NCBI RefSeq assembly: GCF_016792905.1
Contig: NZ_JAEULP010000029.1
Span: forward strand, 1 to 36,993
DNA: 36,993 bases
Reading direction: 5' to 3'
Source of the DNA: Tabrizicola sp.
Lineage (GTDB): Bacteria > Pseudomonadota > Alphaproteobacteria > Rhodobacterales > Rhodobacteraceae
Shown here piece after piece: positions 1 through 9,082 of this stretch. The notes below the pieces were generated by a model. The model saw nothing but the letters and a program-made list of their open reading frames with translations. It had not been told where the DNA came from and did not search any database. Both the position numbers and the translations under genes were made by a program. Every line of letters begins with the position of its first letter. Positions within the stretch are counted from its first letter, which is position 1.

Positions 1-479
<479 letters not shown>

Positions 480-610
480 TTATTGAGCGGCGGCGCAATG
501 CGAATCGTCACTGGCCCGACTTCGCATTCCGGCGAATCCGGTCTATTGTCGCCGCCAAACGGGCTGGAACCGGCCCCCACCGACAACGTGTCACGAGTGG
601 CAGAGCAGGC

Positions 611-2923
611 ATGGCAGCGAAAGACCGGGGGCGCGGCCCCCTTGTGGCGGACAGACGGTATCCTTCCTTGCGCGCTGGTGCGCCCGCTGGTGGGCCCAGG
701 AAGCCTGCACCGCCGAAAGAGCCGCGCGCGCCCCGCAGGCGAACACGCGCGGCGAAGCCCCGGCGACAGCATGGCCTGGTCGTGGGGCTGATCGTGGCGA
801 TCTGGCGGGTGGTCTGGGGCATCGCCTGGCGCGGGGCGGCCATCGGCGCCTTGGTGCTGGCGGGCGTGATCTGGTATTTCTACGCCCAGCTTCCCGAAGT
901 CACCGACCTGATCGACGGCCGCGCGCGGGGGTCGGTCACGATGCTCGACCGCAATGGCGAGGTCTTCGCCTGGCGGGGGGAAACCTTCGGCGGCATGGTG
1001 ACGGCGGACAGCGTCTCGCCCTATCTGCACGATGCGGTGGTGGCGACCGAGGACAAGCGGTTCTACTGGCATTTCGGGATTTCTCCGCGCGGGATTGCAT
1101 CGGCGATCCGGATCAACCTGTCGGAAGGCCGGGGGGCGTTCGAGGGCAACGGCGGGTCGACGATCACCCAGCAGACGGCCAAGCTTCTGTGCCTTGGGGT
1201 GGAGTGGGACCCGAAGGTCTGGAAATCGGAGGCCGACTACGAAAAGGACTGCCGTCAGGGCGGGATGTGGCGGAAGATCAAGGAAGTGCCCTTCGCCATG
1301 GCGATGGAGGCGAAGTATTCCAAGGAAGAGATCCTGACGATCTATTTCAACCGGGCCTATCTGGGCGCGGGGGCACGGGGCTTCGAGGCGGCGGCGCAGC
1401 GCTATTTCGGCAAGTCGGCCAAGGATGTGACCCTGCCCGAGGCCGCGATGCTGGCGGGGCTCTTGAAGGCGCCCTCCACCTATGCGCCCACGGCCAGCAT
1501 GGAACGCGCACGGAACCGGGCGGCGGTGGTGATCGGGCTGATGCTGGAACAGGGCTACATCACCAAGGCCGAGGCCGAGGATGCGCTGGCCAATCCGGCG
1601 GTGCTGTCGAAGGCGGCGAAGCAGAAGTCGGGCGGCTATTTCGCCGACTGGGTGATGGAGACAACCCCAGACTATCTGGCGCGCGACACGACGGAAGACG
1701 TGATCATCGAGACGACGCTGGACCAGGACATCCAGAAGAAGGCCGAGGAGGCGCTGGCCTGGATCTTCGAGAACAAGGTCAAGGCAGGCTCCAAGTCGCA
1801 GGCCGCCATCGTGGTGATGAGCGCGGACGGCGCTGTGCGCGCCATGGTCGGCGGACGTGACGTGCCGAACGCGGGCGACTTCAACCGCGCAACACAGGCG
1901 CTGCGGCAGACGGGGTCCACCTTCAAGCCCTTCATCTATGCGGCGGCGATGGATCTGGGCATGAGCCCGATGGACCTGGTCGAGGACACGCCCCTATGCA
2001 TCTACACGGCAGGTTCGGGCGACTGGTGCCCGCAGAATTACGACAAGCAGTTCAAGGGCCAGATCACCCTGACTCAAGCGCTGGCCGAAAGCCGCAACAT
2101 CCCGGCGGTGCGGGTGTCGGAAGCGGTGGGCCGCGACCTGGTGAAGCAGGTCGCGACCGACTTCGGCCTGGCGCAGAACTTCGCCGATGGTCCCGCATTG
2201 GCGCTTGGTGTGTCGGAATCCACGCTGATCGACATGACCGGCGCCTTCGCGGGCATCCTGAACGGCGGCTCGTCGGTCACGCCCTATGGCCTGAACGCGC
2301 TGAAGCTGAAGGGGATGGATGAACCCCTGTTCGGCGCGGGCGGTGGCATCGGCGAGCGGGTGATCAGCGAGAAGGCCGCCCACGCCCTGACCTACATGAT
2401 GACCGAAGTGCTGAACTCCGGCACCGGGGGCCGGGCGCGACTGGACGACCGCGAGGCCGCGGGCAAGACCGGCACGACGACCAGCGCAAGGGATGCCTGG
2501 TTCGTCGGCTTCACGGCGGATTATGTGGTTGGCGTGTGGATGGGCTATGACGACAACCGCCCCTTGACCGGCGTCACCGGCGGGGGCCTGCCGGCTGAAA
2601 TCTGGCACGAGGTCATGGTGCGGATCAACGAGGGCCTGCCCGCCAAGCCGCTGGTCAAGGAGATCCCCGATTCCACCTATGCCCCGGTCGGCACCGGCAC
2701 CGGCGAAGGCGCCATCGCGGCCGAGGACGTCCCCTATTTCGACGATCCGAACGCGCCGACCTACGATGATGTCTACATTGACCCGGAGACAGGCGAATCC
2801 ATCCCGGTGTATGACGGCCCCCCGCCGCCCGGCGCAGTGCCGGAAGGGCGGGTGACGGACGCGCCCGGCAAGGGCGATCTCGTCGATCAATTGCTGGACG
2901 GTATGCTGGGCGGGAACAACTGA
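611..2923 (+). CDS. Class A penicillin-binding protein (PBP1A family), bifunctional glycosyltransferase/transpeptidase
   Basis: This inner-membrane enzyme polymerises lipid II into glycan strands and cross-links peptides in the periplasm. The 770-aa product has a very basic, Pro/Arg-rich cytoplasmic N-terminus (residues 1-55), a transmembrane segment at about 72-92, and a GT51 domain with EDKRFYWHFG (catalytic Glu147) and GGSTITQQ (from 181). A transpeptidase domain follows, with the nucleophile motif STFK (Ser436), SRN (Ser494) and KTGT (Lys619). The tail is acidic and Pro/Gly-rich, probably disordered. The reading frame is open back to 344, but the ATG at 611 gives a family-like N-terminus. 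The 89 extra residues upstream look non-coding and cover the divergent promoter region. All catalytic motifs are present. The gene stands alone. Confidence 0.93.
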   Translation: MAAKDRGRGPLVADRRYPSLRAGAPAGGPRKPAPPKEPRAPRRRTRAAKPRRQHGLVVGLIVAIWRVVWGIAWRGAAIGALVLAGVIWYFYAQLPEVTDLIDGRARGSVTMLDRNGEVFAWRGETFGGMVTADSVSPYLHDAVVATEDKRFYWHFGISPRGIASAIRINLSEGRGAFEGNGGSTITQQTAKLLCLGVEWDPKVWKSEADYEKDCRQGGMWRKIKEVPFAMAMEAKYSKEEILTIYFNRAYLGAGARGFEAAAQRYFGKSAKDVTLPEAAMLAGLLKAPSTYAPTASMERARNRAAVVIGLMLEQGYITKAEAEDALANPAVLSKAAKQKSGGYFADWVMETTPDYLARDTTEDVIIETTLDQDIQKKAEEALAWIFENKVKAGSKSQAAIVVMSADGAVRAMVGGRDVPNAGDFNRATQALRQTGSTFKPFIYAAAMDLGMSPMDLVEDTPLCIYTAGSGDWCPQNYDKQFKGQITLTQALAESRNIPAVRVSEAVGRDLVKQVATDFGLAQNFADGPALALGVSESTLIDMTGAFAGILNGGSSVTPYGLNALKLKGMDEPLFGAGGGIGERVISEKAAHALTYMMTEVLNSGTGGRARLDDREAAGKTGTTTSARDAWFVGFTADYVVGVWMGYDDNRPLTGVTGGGLPAEIWHEVMVRINEGLPAKPLVKEIPDSTYAPVGTGTGEGAIAAEDVPYFDDPNAPTYDDVYIDPETGESIPVYDGPPPPGAVPEGRVTDAPGKGDLVDQLLDGMLGGNN

Positions 2924-2995
2924 CGCCGCGCTTGCCGGACTGCCGCATCAGGCATAGCCTTCCACCCAGGGTTTCGTCCTTCGGCGGAGAGTGCC

Positions 2996-3616
2996 ATGCG
3001 CGTTGTGGAACAAACCTCTGACCGGCTTGTGCTGGAAATCCGGCCCGTCGCGCTGATGGTGATGTGCGTCGGCCTGTTTCTTCTGTTCTTCGGTCTCGGC
3101 TTCGGGATGCGGTTGTTTCTTCCGGCCATCACCAGCTTGATGGGAGTGCCCGCGATGCCGGGCCTGTCGGCGGTTCCGAAGGCACCGGGGATGAACGTGC
3201 TTGGCTATGCCTCGGTCATTCCGCTTCTGGTTGCGGTGTTCCTGATCAAGACGCGGCGACTGACCTTTGACCGGCCTTCGGGGAAGGTGACGGTGGCCAG
3301 TCGGGGGATACTTGGCCGGGGCGAAACCAGCTACCCGCTTGCCGATCTTCAAGGAGCGAGCCTTGCCGCCGGCCGGTCGAACAATTCCGGCACCACCTAT
3401 CGGGCGATCATGCAGTTCGCCGGAGCGACCGGGCAGGTGCCGGTCACGCCCTATTCGACCAGTGGCTCGGGCCCGGCCCGGACGGTGGAGGCGATCAACA
3501 GCTGGCTAGGTCCGCGCGTCAGCTTCGGCGGTGGGCAATCCGTGAACCTGTCCGGTGCCCAGGCGCAGGAGGCGCTTGCGGCACTGGAGAAGCTGGGGAT
3601 CAGGGTGCCTCGCTAG
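2996..3616 (+). CDS. Membrane protein of unknown function with a C-terminal PH-like segment
   Basis: I do not recognise this 206-aa protein as a named family. It has two hydrophobic segments near the N-terminus (about residues 20-46 and 62-83, separated by a Gly/Pro/Met-rich loop). A mostly beta-strand-like region follows, with LTFDRPSGKVTVASRGILGR and later TPYSTSGSGP and INSWLG. The layout of two TM helices followed by a sheet in which residues alternate recalls bacterial PH-like/DUF membrane proteins, but this is only an impression. The start ATG has GGAGAG about 8 bases upstream. It lies 72 bp after the PBP gene in the same direction, so co-transcription is possible. Coding is supported by length and codon pattern. 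Confidence 0.7.
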   Translation: MRVVEQTSDRLVLEIRPVALMVMCVGLFLLFFGLGFGMRLFLPAITSLMGVPAMPGLSAVPKAPGMNVLGYASVIPLLVAVFLIKTRRLTFDRPSGKVTVASRGILGRGETSYPLADLQGASLAAGRSNNSGTTYRAIMQFAGATGQVPVTPYSTSGSGPARTVEAINSWLGPRVSFGGGQSVNLSGAQAQEALAALEKLGIRVPR

Positions 3617-3710
3617 ACAGCGGCTTCAGGAAAACTTTACTCTGCGGGACACAGGGATCATATTCAGGAAGAGTGATTTTCAACTGTAACTTGAACAGAA
3701 GGAGCTTGCC

Positions 3711-4376
3711 TTGCGAATTCTTGCAGCAGCATTCGCCCTTTGCCTGGTCGCGGGCTTGGCCTCGGCACAGGGCCTGACGGCAACGGACTGGACCGGAACC
3801 TACGGCGGCGTCACTCTCGGTCTTGCCAACGGGGAGTCAGCCCATCTCAACAATGGCGCTGATACGGGCGGGCCGGGGATTTCGGGGGGGTCATTCGGGC
3901 TGACTCTGGGCCACAACTTCGCCCCGGGCGCGGGGGACTTCGTCTATGGGGTCGAAGGCGATGTATCGGCGACAGACATCTCCGGCGACCAGGCGATCGG
4001 TTTCCACAACGGATTCAACTGTGTTCCCGGACCCTGCCGGACGAGCCTCACCTGGCTTGCCACCTTGCGGGGCCGGGTCGGGATCACTCGCGGCAATATG
4101 CTGATCTATGGCACTGCCGGGCTGGCCGCGGGTGGGGTCGAGGCCTCGATCCCGGGCGCGGCGTTTCTGGATATCGGCACACAGGCGGAGACTGGCTGGA
4201 CCGCCGGGGTCGGGGCCGAGTTCCAGATCAATGAACGGACCAGCCTGAAAGCCGATGTGATTTACGTCGACCTTGGCCGGACGCGCTATGACGATGGCGC
4301 TCTGCCTGCCGCGAACGGGTTCTACGTCGACACCAGCTTCACGCAGCTTCGGCTGGGCATGAACTTCCGCTTCTGA
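3711..4376 (+). CDS. Outer-membrane beta-barrel protein (OmpA-like/opacity porin family)
   Basis: The 221-aa product starts with a clear signal peptide (MRILAAAFALCLVAGLASAQ, cleavage after ASA) and then shows alternating aromatic and glycine-rich strands typical of small eight-stranded barrels. Examples are WTGTYGGVTLGLANG, GVEGDVSA, GRVGITRGNMLIYGTAGLA and the last strand LRLGMNFRF. The protein ends in phenylalanine, the C-terminal signal recognised by the Bam complex. The start codon is TTG at 3711, chosen because AAGGAG lies 8 bases upstream and the signal peptide begins exactly there. Such proteins are common in Rhodobacteraceae and Rhizobiales as surface or porin-like proteins with no fixed substrate. 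It converges with mlaC with only 14 bp between stops. Confidence 0.85.
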   Translation: MRILAAAFALCLVAGLASAQGLTATDWTGTYGGVTLGLANGESAHLNNGADTGGPGISGGSFGLTLGHNFAPGAGDFVYGVEGDVSATDISGDQAIGFHNGFNCVPGPCRTSLTWLATLRGRVGITRGNMLIYGTAGLAAGGVEASIPGAAFLDIGTQAETGWTAGVGAEFQINERTSLKADVIYVDLGRTRYDDGALPAANGFYVDTSFTQLRLGMNFRF

Positions 4377-4390
4377 TCGCGCGCCCGCTG

Positions 4391-4987
4391 TCAGAGCGTC
4401 TTCAGGTCGGCGATCAGCCGGTCAAGGTCGCCGCCGCGCTGGTCGAGGAGCGCGCCCATTTCGGTGCGTTCCGAAGCCAGCATGTTCACGCCCTCGATGA
4501 TGATGTTGAAGAACAGGCTCTTGCCCGACTTGTCGGACACATGCCAGCGCACCTCGAACGGGCTCTCGCCGGTCATGTAGGCGGTCGAGATCACCTCGAA
4601 GTAGCTCTTCAGCGCGTGGGCATCCGACACCTCGATCCGCCCGCCGATGAATTCGCGGAAGCGGCGGCCGTACTTGCGGCTGATGTAGCCCTGGAAGGCC
4701 TTGGTATAGGCCGAAAGCTGCGCCTTGGAGGCGGAGCGTGCCGCCGTGCCGAGGACCGACCGCGCGATGGCGGGGACGTCGGCATAGCGGGCGAAGAGCT
4801 TTTCGAAATCCTTCAGCATCGCGCCTTCGGACCTGCCCGAGTTGATGATCGAATTGATGTCGCCGACCGTCTTGTCGACCAGTGACTTCGCGGCATCCGC
4901 CGTCAGCGCGGCAGCGGCCTGCGGCAACGCCGCCAACGCGGTCGCGGTTGCGAGGCCAGCCATCAGGGCGCGGCGGGAAAGGATCAT
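4391..4987 (-). CDS. mlaC: MlaC-like phospholipid-binding periplasmic protein (Ttg2D/toluene-tolerance family)
   Basis: MlaC shuttles phospholipids across the periplasm between MlaA in the outer membrane and the inner-membrane Mla ABC complex. The 198-aa product begins MILSRRALMAGLATATALAA, a cleavable signal sequence ending near AAA-LTA and possibly Tat-like (SRRALMAG). The mature part carries family-typical stretches: FARYADVPAIARSVLG, the tract around YTKAFQGYISRKYGRRF, then VRWHVSDKSG and FFNIIIEGVNML. The start is ATG at 4987-4985, one base after the mlaA stop (TGA-C-ATG), so the two are translationally coupled. A longer upstream frame exists but only reads through mlaA. No mlaD/E/F genes are present in the window. 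Confidence 0.9.
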   Translation of the reverse strand: MILSRRALMAGLATATALAALPQAAAALTADAAKSLVDKTVGDINSIINSGRSEGAMLKDFEKLFARYADVPAIARSVLGTAARSASKAQLSAYTKAFQGYISRKYGRRFREFIGGRIEVSDAHALKSYFEVISTAYMTGESPFEVRWHVSDKSGKSLFFNIIIEGVNMLASERTEMGALLDQRGGDLDRLIADLKTL

Positions 4988-4988
4988 G

Positions 4989-5819
4989 TCACTGGGCATA
5001 GGGGTCCTCGTAGGGGTCGATGAAGCCGTCGTCGCTTGGGGCATCCGCGCTTGCGGCGTCGGCATAGGGATCGATGAAACCGTCGTCCCTGGTGTCGGCT
5101 CCGCCCGGCGACTGTCCCAGCTCGAACCGGCGGTTCTGCAGGTACAGGAGCCGCGCCTGAGCATAGCTGTCCGCGCTTTCATATAGGATTGAATCCACCG
5201 TCTCCGAGAAGCGGTCGCGATCACCAAGCCGTGAGAACAGCTGGATGATCGTCGCGGCATTCGCCTCTTTCGTCGGCAGGGCCAGCCGGACCGGATTCAG
5301 CGCGATGTCGGCGAGCATGCCGACCGTGTCGCGCGCGGTCGACGGACCGGCCAGCGGCAATTCCATGTAGGGACCTTCGCCGATGCCCCAGACATGCAGC
5401 GTCTCGCCGAAATCGGTGGGTTTGCCGTGAAGCCCGGTATCCCCAGCGATGTCGAACAGGCCACCCATTCCGGCCGTCACGTTCACAAACAGGCGCAGCG
5501 AGTTCTGGCCGGCGTCCCTGAGACGCAACTGCAGGAGATTGTTGACGATATCGCCGGGCAGGTCGAGCGTGTCGGCCACGTTGCCGACCGCAAGCTTCAG
5601 CGGCTCGGGCACCACGCCGTAGCCTTTCGAGGCCGGGCCGACGAACATCCGGTCCACGCCCTTGTTGAAGCCGTGGATCTTGCGGTTGGTGGGTTCGAAC
5701 GGGTCGTTGATCCCGTTGGCGTCGGGGGTGCCCGCGCAGGCCGCGACGAAACCCGCCGCCAGCACGACTGCCGGAATTCGCGCTCCCTGCCCGGAAATCA
5801 ATGGAATCTTCAGACCCAT
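4989..5819 (-). CDS. mlaA: MlaA/VacJ family outer-membrane lipoprotein
   Basis: MlaA extracts misplaced phospholipids from the outer leaflet and hands them to MlaC. The 276-aa protein has a lipoprotein signal with lipobox VAAC (lipidated Cys28). The diagnostic VacJ region follows: NDPFEPTNRKIHGFNKGVDR, then KGYGVVPEPLK, LRDAGQNSLRLFVNVTAG, and GKPTDFGETLHVWGIGEGPY. The C-terminus extends past the conserved domain with an acidic Asp/Ala/Pro tail holding two copies of DDGFIDPY about 24 residues apart. That tail is absent from the core family. The gene is first in a two-gene unit with mlaC and divergent from the type I secretion genes. Confidence 0.93.
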   Translation of the reverse strand: MGLKIPLISGQGARIPAVVLAAGFVAACAGTPDANGINDPFEPTNRKIHGFNKGVDRMFVGPASKGYGVVPEPLKLAVGNVADTLDLPGDIVNNLLQLRLRDAGQNSLRLFVNVTAGMGGLFDIAGDTGLHGKPTDFGETLHVWGIGEGPYMELPLAGPSTARDTVGMLADIALNPVRLALPTKEANAATIIQLFSRLGDRDRFSETVDSILYESADSYAQARLLYLQNRRFELGQSPGGADTRDDGFIDPYADAASADAPSDDGFIDPYEDPYAQ

Positions 5820-5890
5820 GTCCCTACTGTCCGCCCACTACGCCGCTTACGATAGTCTTGCACGGGCGTTGGCAAGGCATAGAACCCCGA

Positions 5891-5912
5891 CTTGCCCAAC
5901 ACAACGGGCAAG
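5891..5912. promoter_or_regulatory. Inverted repeat in mlaA / type I secretion divergent spacer
   Basis: A perfect 7-bp inverted repeat, CTTGCCC-N8-GGGCAAG, lies 48 bp before the exporter start codon and 72 bp before mlaA on the other strand. It could be an operator for either gene. No T-tract follows, so a terminator is unlikely. The structure is seen; the role is inferred. Confidence 0.35.
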
Positions 5913-5959
5913 CGTGGCAGATGCGCCGCGCATGGCAGGAAGACGCCAAGGAAGGACCG

Positions 5960-7711
5960 ATGGCCGAACCCGCGACGAAAACTGCCGACAGCCGCGCCGG
6001 CCTGTCCGAACTTGCCGCCGCGCGGGGGGCCTCGCGCCAGGCCGTTGCGGTGGCCTTCGTCTTCTCTGCCTTCGTCAATCTGCTGACGCTGACCGCACCC
6101 CTGTACATGCTCCAGGTCTATGACCGGGTGCTGGTGTCGCGCTCGGAAGAGACCCTCCTCGCGCTGACCCTGCTGATGGCATTCATGTTCCTGGTCATGG
6201 GCGTGCTGGACCATGCAAGGGGCCGGATCATGGCCCGCGTCGGGGCACGGTTGCAGGAAAAGCTGGATGCACGGGTGCTGTCCGCAGCCTTCCGGCGCCT
6301 GACCGTCGCGCCGCAGGACATGCCCGCGCTGGCCGCACAGAAGGACCTGGACGCGATTGCAAGGTTCTGGGCCTCGCCGGTGCTTCTGGCGATCTTTGAC
6401 GCGCCCTGGGCGCCGTTCTTCGCGGCAGCGATCTTCATATTCCACCCCTGGCTCGGCTATCTGGCGCTGGGGGGCGGGCTCGTGATCGTCGGACTGAGCT
6501 GGCTGAACCAGACCAGCACCGATAGACCCTTGCAGACCGCCAACCTTGCCGCGTTGGCCGCGGACCGGCAGGCCGAAAACCTGAAATCGGAATCCGAGCT
6601 GATCCAGGCCCTGGGAATGACCGGTGCCGCCTTCACCCGGCTGAAACTGCGGCGGGACACGTCGATCGAGGCGGGGCTGATCGCGTCGGATGCGTCCGGG
6701 CGCTATTCGGTGATGATCAAGACGTTCCGGCTGTTCCTGCAGTCGGCGATGCTGGGCCTGGCCGCCTGGCTGGTGCTGCGGCAGGAGTTGTCGGCGGGGG
6801 CGATGATCGCCGCCTCGATCCTGATGGGCCGCGCGCTGCAACCGGTCGAGCAGGCCGTGGGGCAATGGCCCGTGGTGACGCGCGCGCGCCAGGCCAGGGT
6901 GCGGCTGGCCGAGCTTCTGACCAGCTCTCCCCGGCCCGCCGTGCGCACCGAACTGCCGCGACCGAAGGCGCTGCTGGACGTGCAGGGCCTGACCGTCGTG
7001 CCGCCGGGCGGGGCCGCGCCGGTCTTGCGCGGGCTGTCGTTCAGCCTGCCACCGGGGCAGGCCATGGGCGTGATCGGGCCGTCGGGGTCGGGCAAGTCTT
7101 CGCTGGCGCGCGCGTTGACCGGCGTCTGGCGCCCCGCGGCGGGAAGCATCCGGCTGGATGGGGCCACGCTCGACCAGTACGATCCCGATGTCCTGGGCGG
7201 GTACATCGGCTATCTGCCACAGCGCGTCAGCCTGTTCGACGGTACCATTGCCGAGAACATAGCCCGCCTGCAGGCTGGTGCAGACCCGGGGCGGATCGTG
7301 GCAGCGGCAAAGGCGGCGGCAGCGCATGAGATGATCCTGCGCCTGCCCGCTGGCTATGACACCCCGGTCGCCACCATGGGCAACCGTCTGTCCGGTGGGC
7401 AGATCCAGCGCATCGGCCTGGCGCGCGCGCTGTTCGGCGACCCGGTGATCCTGATCCTGGACGAGCCGAACTCGAACCTCGACAACGACGGATCGGCGGC
7501 GCTGAACCAGGCGATCCGCACGGCCAAGGCGCGCGGGGCCTCGGTCCTGATCATGGCGCACCGGCCGGCGGCGATCCAGGAATGCGATCTCCTCCTCGTG
7601 ATGAACGAGGGGGCTACCGCAGCTTTCGGTCCGCGCGACAGCGTGCTGCGCGAAACGGTCCGCAACGCGGGCGACATCACCCGTTCCGCGGCCCCGGGAG
7701 GCGTGGCATGA
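5960..7711 (+). CDS. Type I secretion system permease/ATPase (PrtD/HlyB-like, no C39 domain)
   Basis: This inner-membrane ABC exporter drives one-step secretion of proteins, usually RTX repeats with a C-terminal signal, through an adaptor and a TolC-like channel. The 583-aa protein has transmembrane helices from about residues 30-55 and 65-83 and further helices to about 310. Its nucleotide-binding domain has Walker A GPSGSGKSS (Lys379), signature LSGGQIQRIGLARAL (from 477) and Walker B ILILDEPNSNLD (Asp501-Glu502). It lacks an N-terminal peptidase domain, as in the PrtD subgroup (~570-580 aa). The start ATG at 5960 is preceded by AAGGAAGGA; an upstream in-frame extension exists but lies in the promoter region. 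The stop overlaps the start of the HlyD gene by 4 bases (ATGA). No substrate or outer-membrane channel gene is nearby. Confidence 0.92.
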   Translation: MAEPATKTADSRAGLSELAAARGASRQAVAVAFVFSAFVNLLTLTAPLYMLQVYDRVLVSRSEETLLALTLLMAFMFLVMGVLDHARGRIMARVGARLQEKLDARVLSAAFRRLTVAPQDMPALAAQKDLDAIARFWASPVLLAIFDAPWAPFFAAAIFIFHPWLGYLALGGGLVIVGLSWLNQTSTDRPLQTANLAALAADRQAENLKSESELIQALGMTGAAFTRLKLRRDTSIEAGLIASDASGRYSVMIKTFRLFLQSAMLGLAAWLVLRQELSAGAMIAASILMGRALQPVEQAVGQWPVVTRARQARVRLAELLTSSPRPAVRTELPRPKALLDVQGLTVVPPGGAAPVLRGLSFSLPPGQAMGVIGPSGSGKSSLARALTGVWRPAAGSIRLDGATLDQYDPDVLGGYIGYLPQRVSLFDGTIAENIARLQAGADPGRIVAAAKAAAAHEMILRLPAGYDTPVATMGNRLSGGQIQRIGLARALFGDPVILILDEPNSNLDNDGSAALNQAIRTAKARGASVLIMAHRPAAIQECDLLLVMNEGATAAFGPRDSVLRETVRNAGDITRSAAPGGVA

Positions 7712-9006
7712 GCGGCCCCGTGCTGTCGATCCGCAGGCCTGTCGCGCTGGGCGTGCTTGCCACCCTGGCGCTTGTCCTCGGTTTCGGCCTCTGGGCGACG
7801 CTGACCCGGATTTCGGGCGCCATCGTTGCGCAGGGCCAGATCGAGGTCGAGCGTGACCGCCAGGTCGTCCAGCACCCGGACGGCGGGGTGGTCGCCGAAA
7901 TCCTGGTCAGCGAGGGCGAGAGCGTCGCCGCCGGGCAGCCGCTCCTGCGGCTGGACGGGTCGGCCCTGCGCTCGGAACTGACCATCGTCGAGGGGCAGCT
8001 TTCCGAAATGACTGCGCGATCGGCGCGGCTCACGGCAGAGCGCGATGGCCTCACGACGCTGGACTTCCCGCCGGACATCCTTGCCAGCGCCGGGACATGG
8101 TCCGAAGTGGCCGCCCAGCTTGACGGTCAGCGTCGCCTGTTCGCGGCCCGCGCGGCAACACTTGCCGAACAGCGGGACCTGTTGTCGCAACGCATCGACC
8201 AGATCACCGCACAATCGAACGGAATCGCCGCACAGAGGAGCGCGCTTGGTACGCAGCTTGATCTTATCGAACAAGAGCTTGCGTCGCAGCAAAGCCTTCT
8301 GGACAAGGGGCTTGCCCAGGCAGGCACCGTCCTTTCGCTGCAACGGGAACAGGCCCGGCTGCAGGGCCAGATCGGTGAGCTTGAAGCGGAATTCGCCCGG
8401 ACCGAAGGCCAGGTCACCGAGATCGAGATCGAGATTTCCAGCCTGGAAACCCGTCGCCGCGAAGAGGCGACGACCGAGCTTCGCCAGATCGGTCCGACCA
8501 TCCTGGAACTGGCCGAGCGGCGGCGGGCCTTGCAGGAGCGCATCCAGCGGCTGGAAATCCGCGCCCCGGTCGCCGGGATCGTACTTGGCCTGCAAGTCAC
8601 CACGCCGCAATCCGTCCTCCGTCCGGCCGAGCCCGTGCTTTACGTCATCCCGCAGGACCGCCCCCTGGTCATCACCGCCCGGATCGCGCCGATCCATATC
8701 GACGAGGTGGAGGTCGGCCAGCCGGCCGAACTGGTGCTGTCCGCTTTCTCGGCGCGCGACACGCCGCATCTGATGGGTCGTGTCACCCGGGTGTCGGCGG
8801 ACGCGCTGAGCGACCCGCAGACCGGCGCGACCTATTACACCGCGGAAGTGGAACTGACCGACGGCGAACGCGCCCGCCTTGGCGACCGCTCGCTCTTGCC
8901 CGGCATGCCGGTCGAGGTGTTTCTGCAGACGGGACGGCGCTCGCCTCTCGCCTATCTGGTCAAGCCCTTCACCGACTACTTCACCCGCGCGTTCCGCGAA
9001 AGCTGA
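7708..9006 (+). CDS. HlyD/PrtE-family periplasmic adaptor of type I secretion
   Basis: The 432-aa membrane-fusion protein links the ABC exporter to the outer-membrane channel. It has a short cytoplasmic N-terminus and one transmembrane helix (about residues 12-31). A lipoyl/barrel-sandwich half (QVVQHPDGGVVAEILVSEGE) follows, then a long coiled coil rich in Gln, Leu and Glu (about 90-285). The second lipoyl half begins LEIRAPVAGIVLGL, and the C-terminal domain includes PVLYVIPQDRPLVITARI and DRSLLPGMPVEVFLQTG, the family signature. Start ATG at 7708 overlaps the exporter stop, so the two are coupled. Length matches PrtE-type adaptors. Confidence 0.92.
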   Translation: MSGPVLSIRRPVALGVLATLALVLGFGLWATLTRISGAIVAQGQIEVERDRQVVQHPDGGVVAEILVSEGESVAAGQPLLRLDGSALRSELTIVEGQLSEMTARSARLTAERDGLTTLDFPPDILASAGTWSEVAAQLDGQRRLFAARAATLAEQRDLLSQRIDQITAQSNGIAAQRSALGTQLDLIEQELASQQSLLDKGLAQAGTVLSLQREQARLQGQIGELEAEFARTEGQVTEIEIEISSLETRRREEATTELRQIGPTILELAERRRALQERIQRLEIRAPVAGIVLGLQVTTPQSVLRPAEPVLYVIPQDRPLVITARIAPIHIDEVEVGQPAELVLSAFSARDTPHLMGRVTRVSADALSDPQTGATYYTAEVELTDGERARLGDRSLLPGMPVEVFLQTGRRSPLAYLVKPFTDYFTRAFRES

Positions 9007-9082
9007 CGCGTCGGGGGCGAAGGCCTTGGATTGTGCGGAGATTCTGCACGACGCCGCCCATTCGGCCAAGACTGACCCTCAA

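Noticed and set aside
5810-7561. A 583-codon minus-strand open frame opposite the type I exporter
   Set aside because: Antisense shadow; the plus strand has full ABC exporter motifs.
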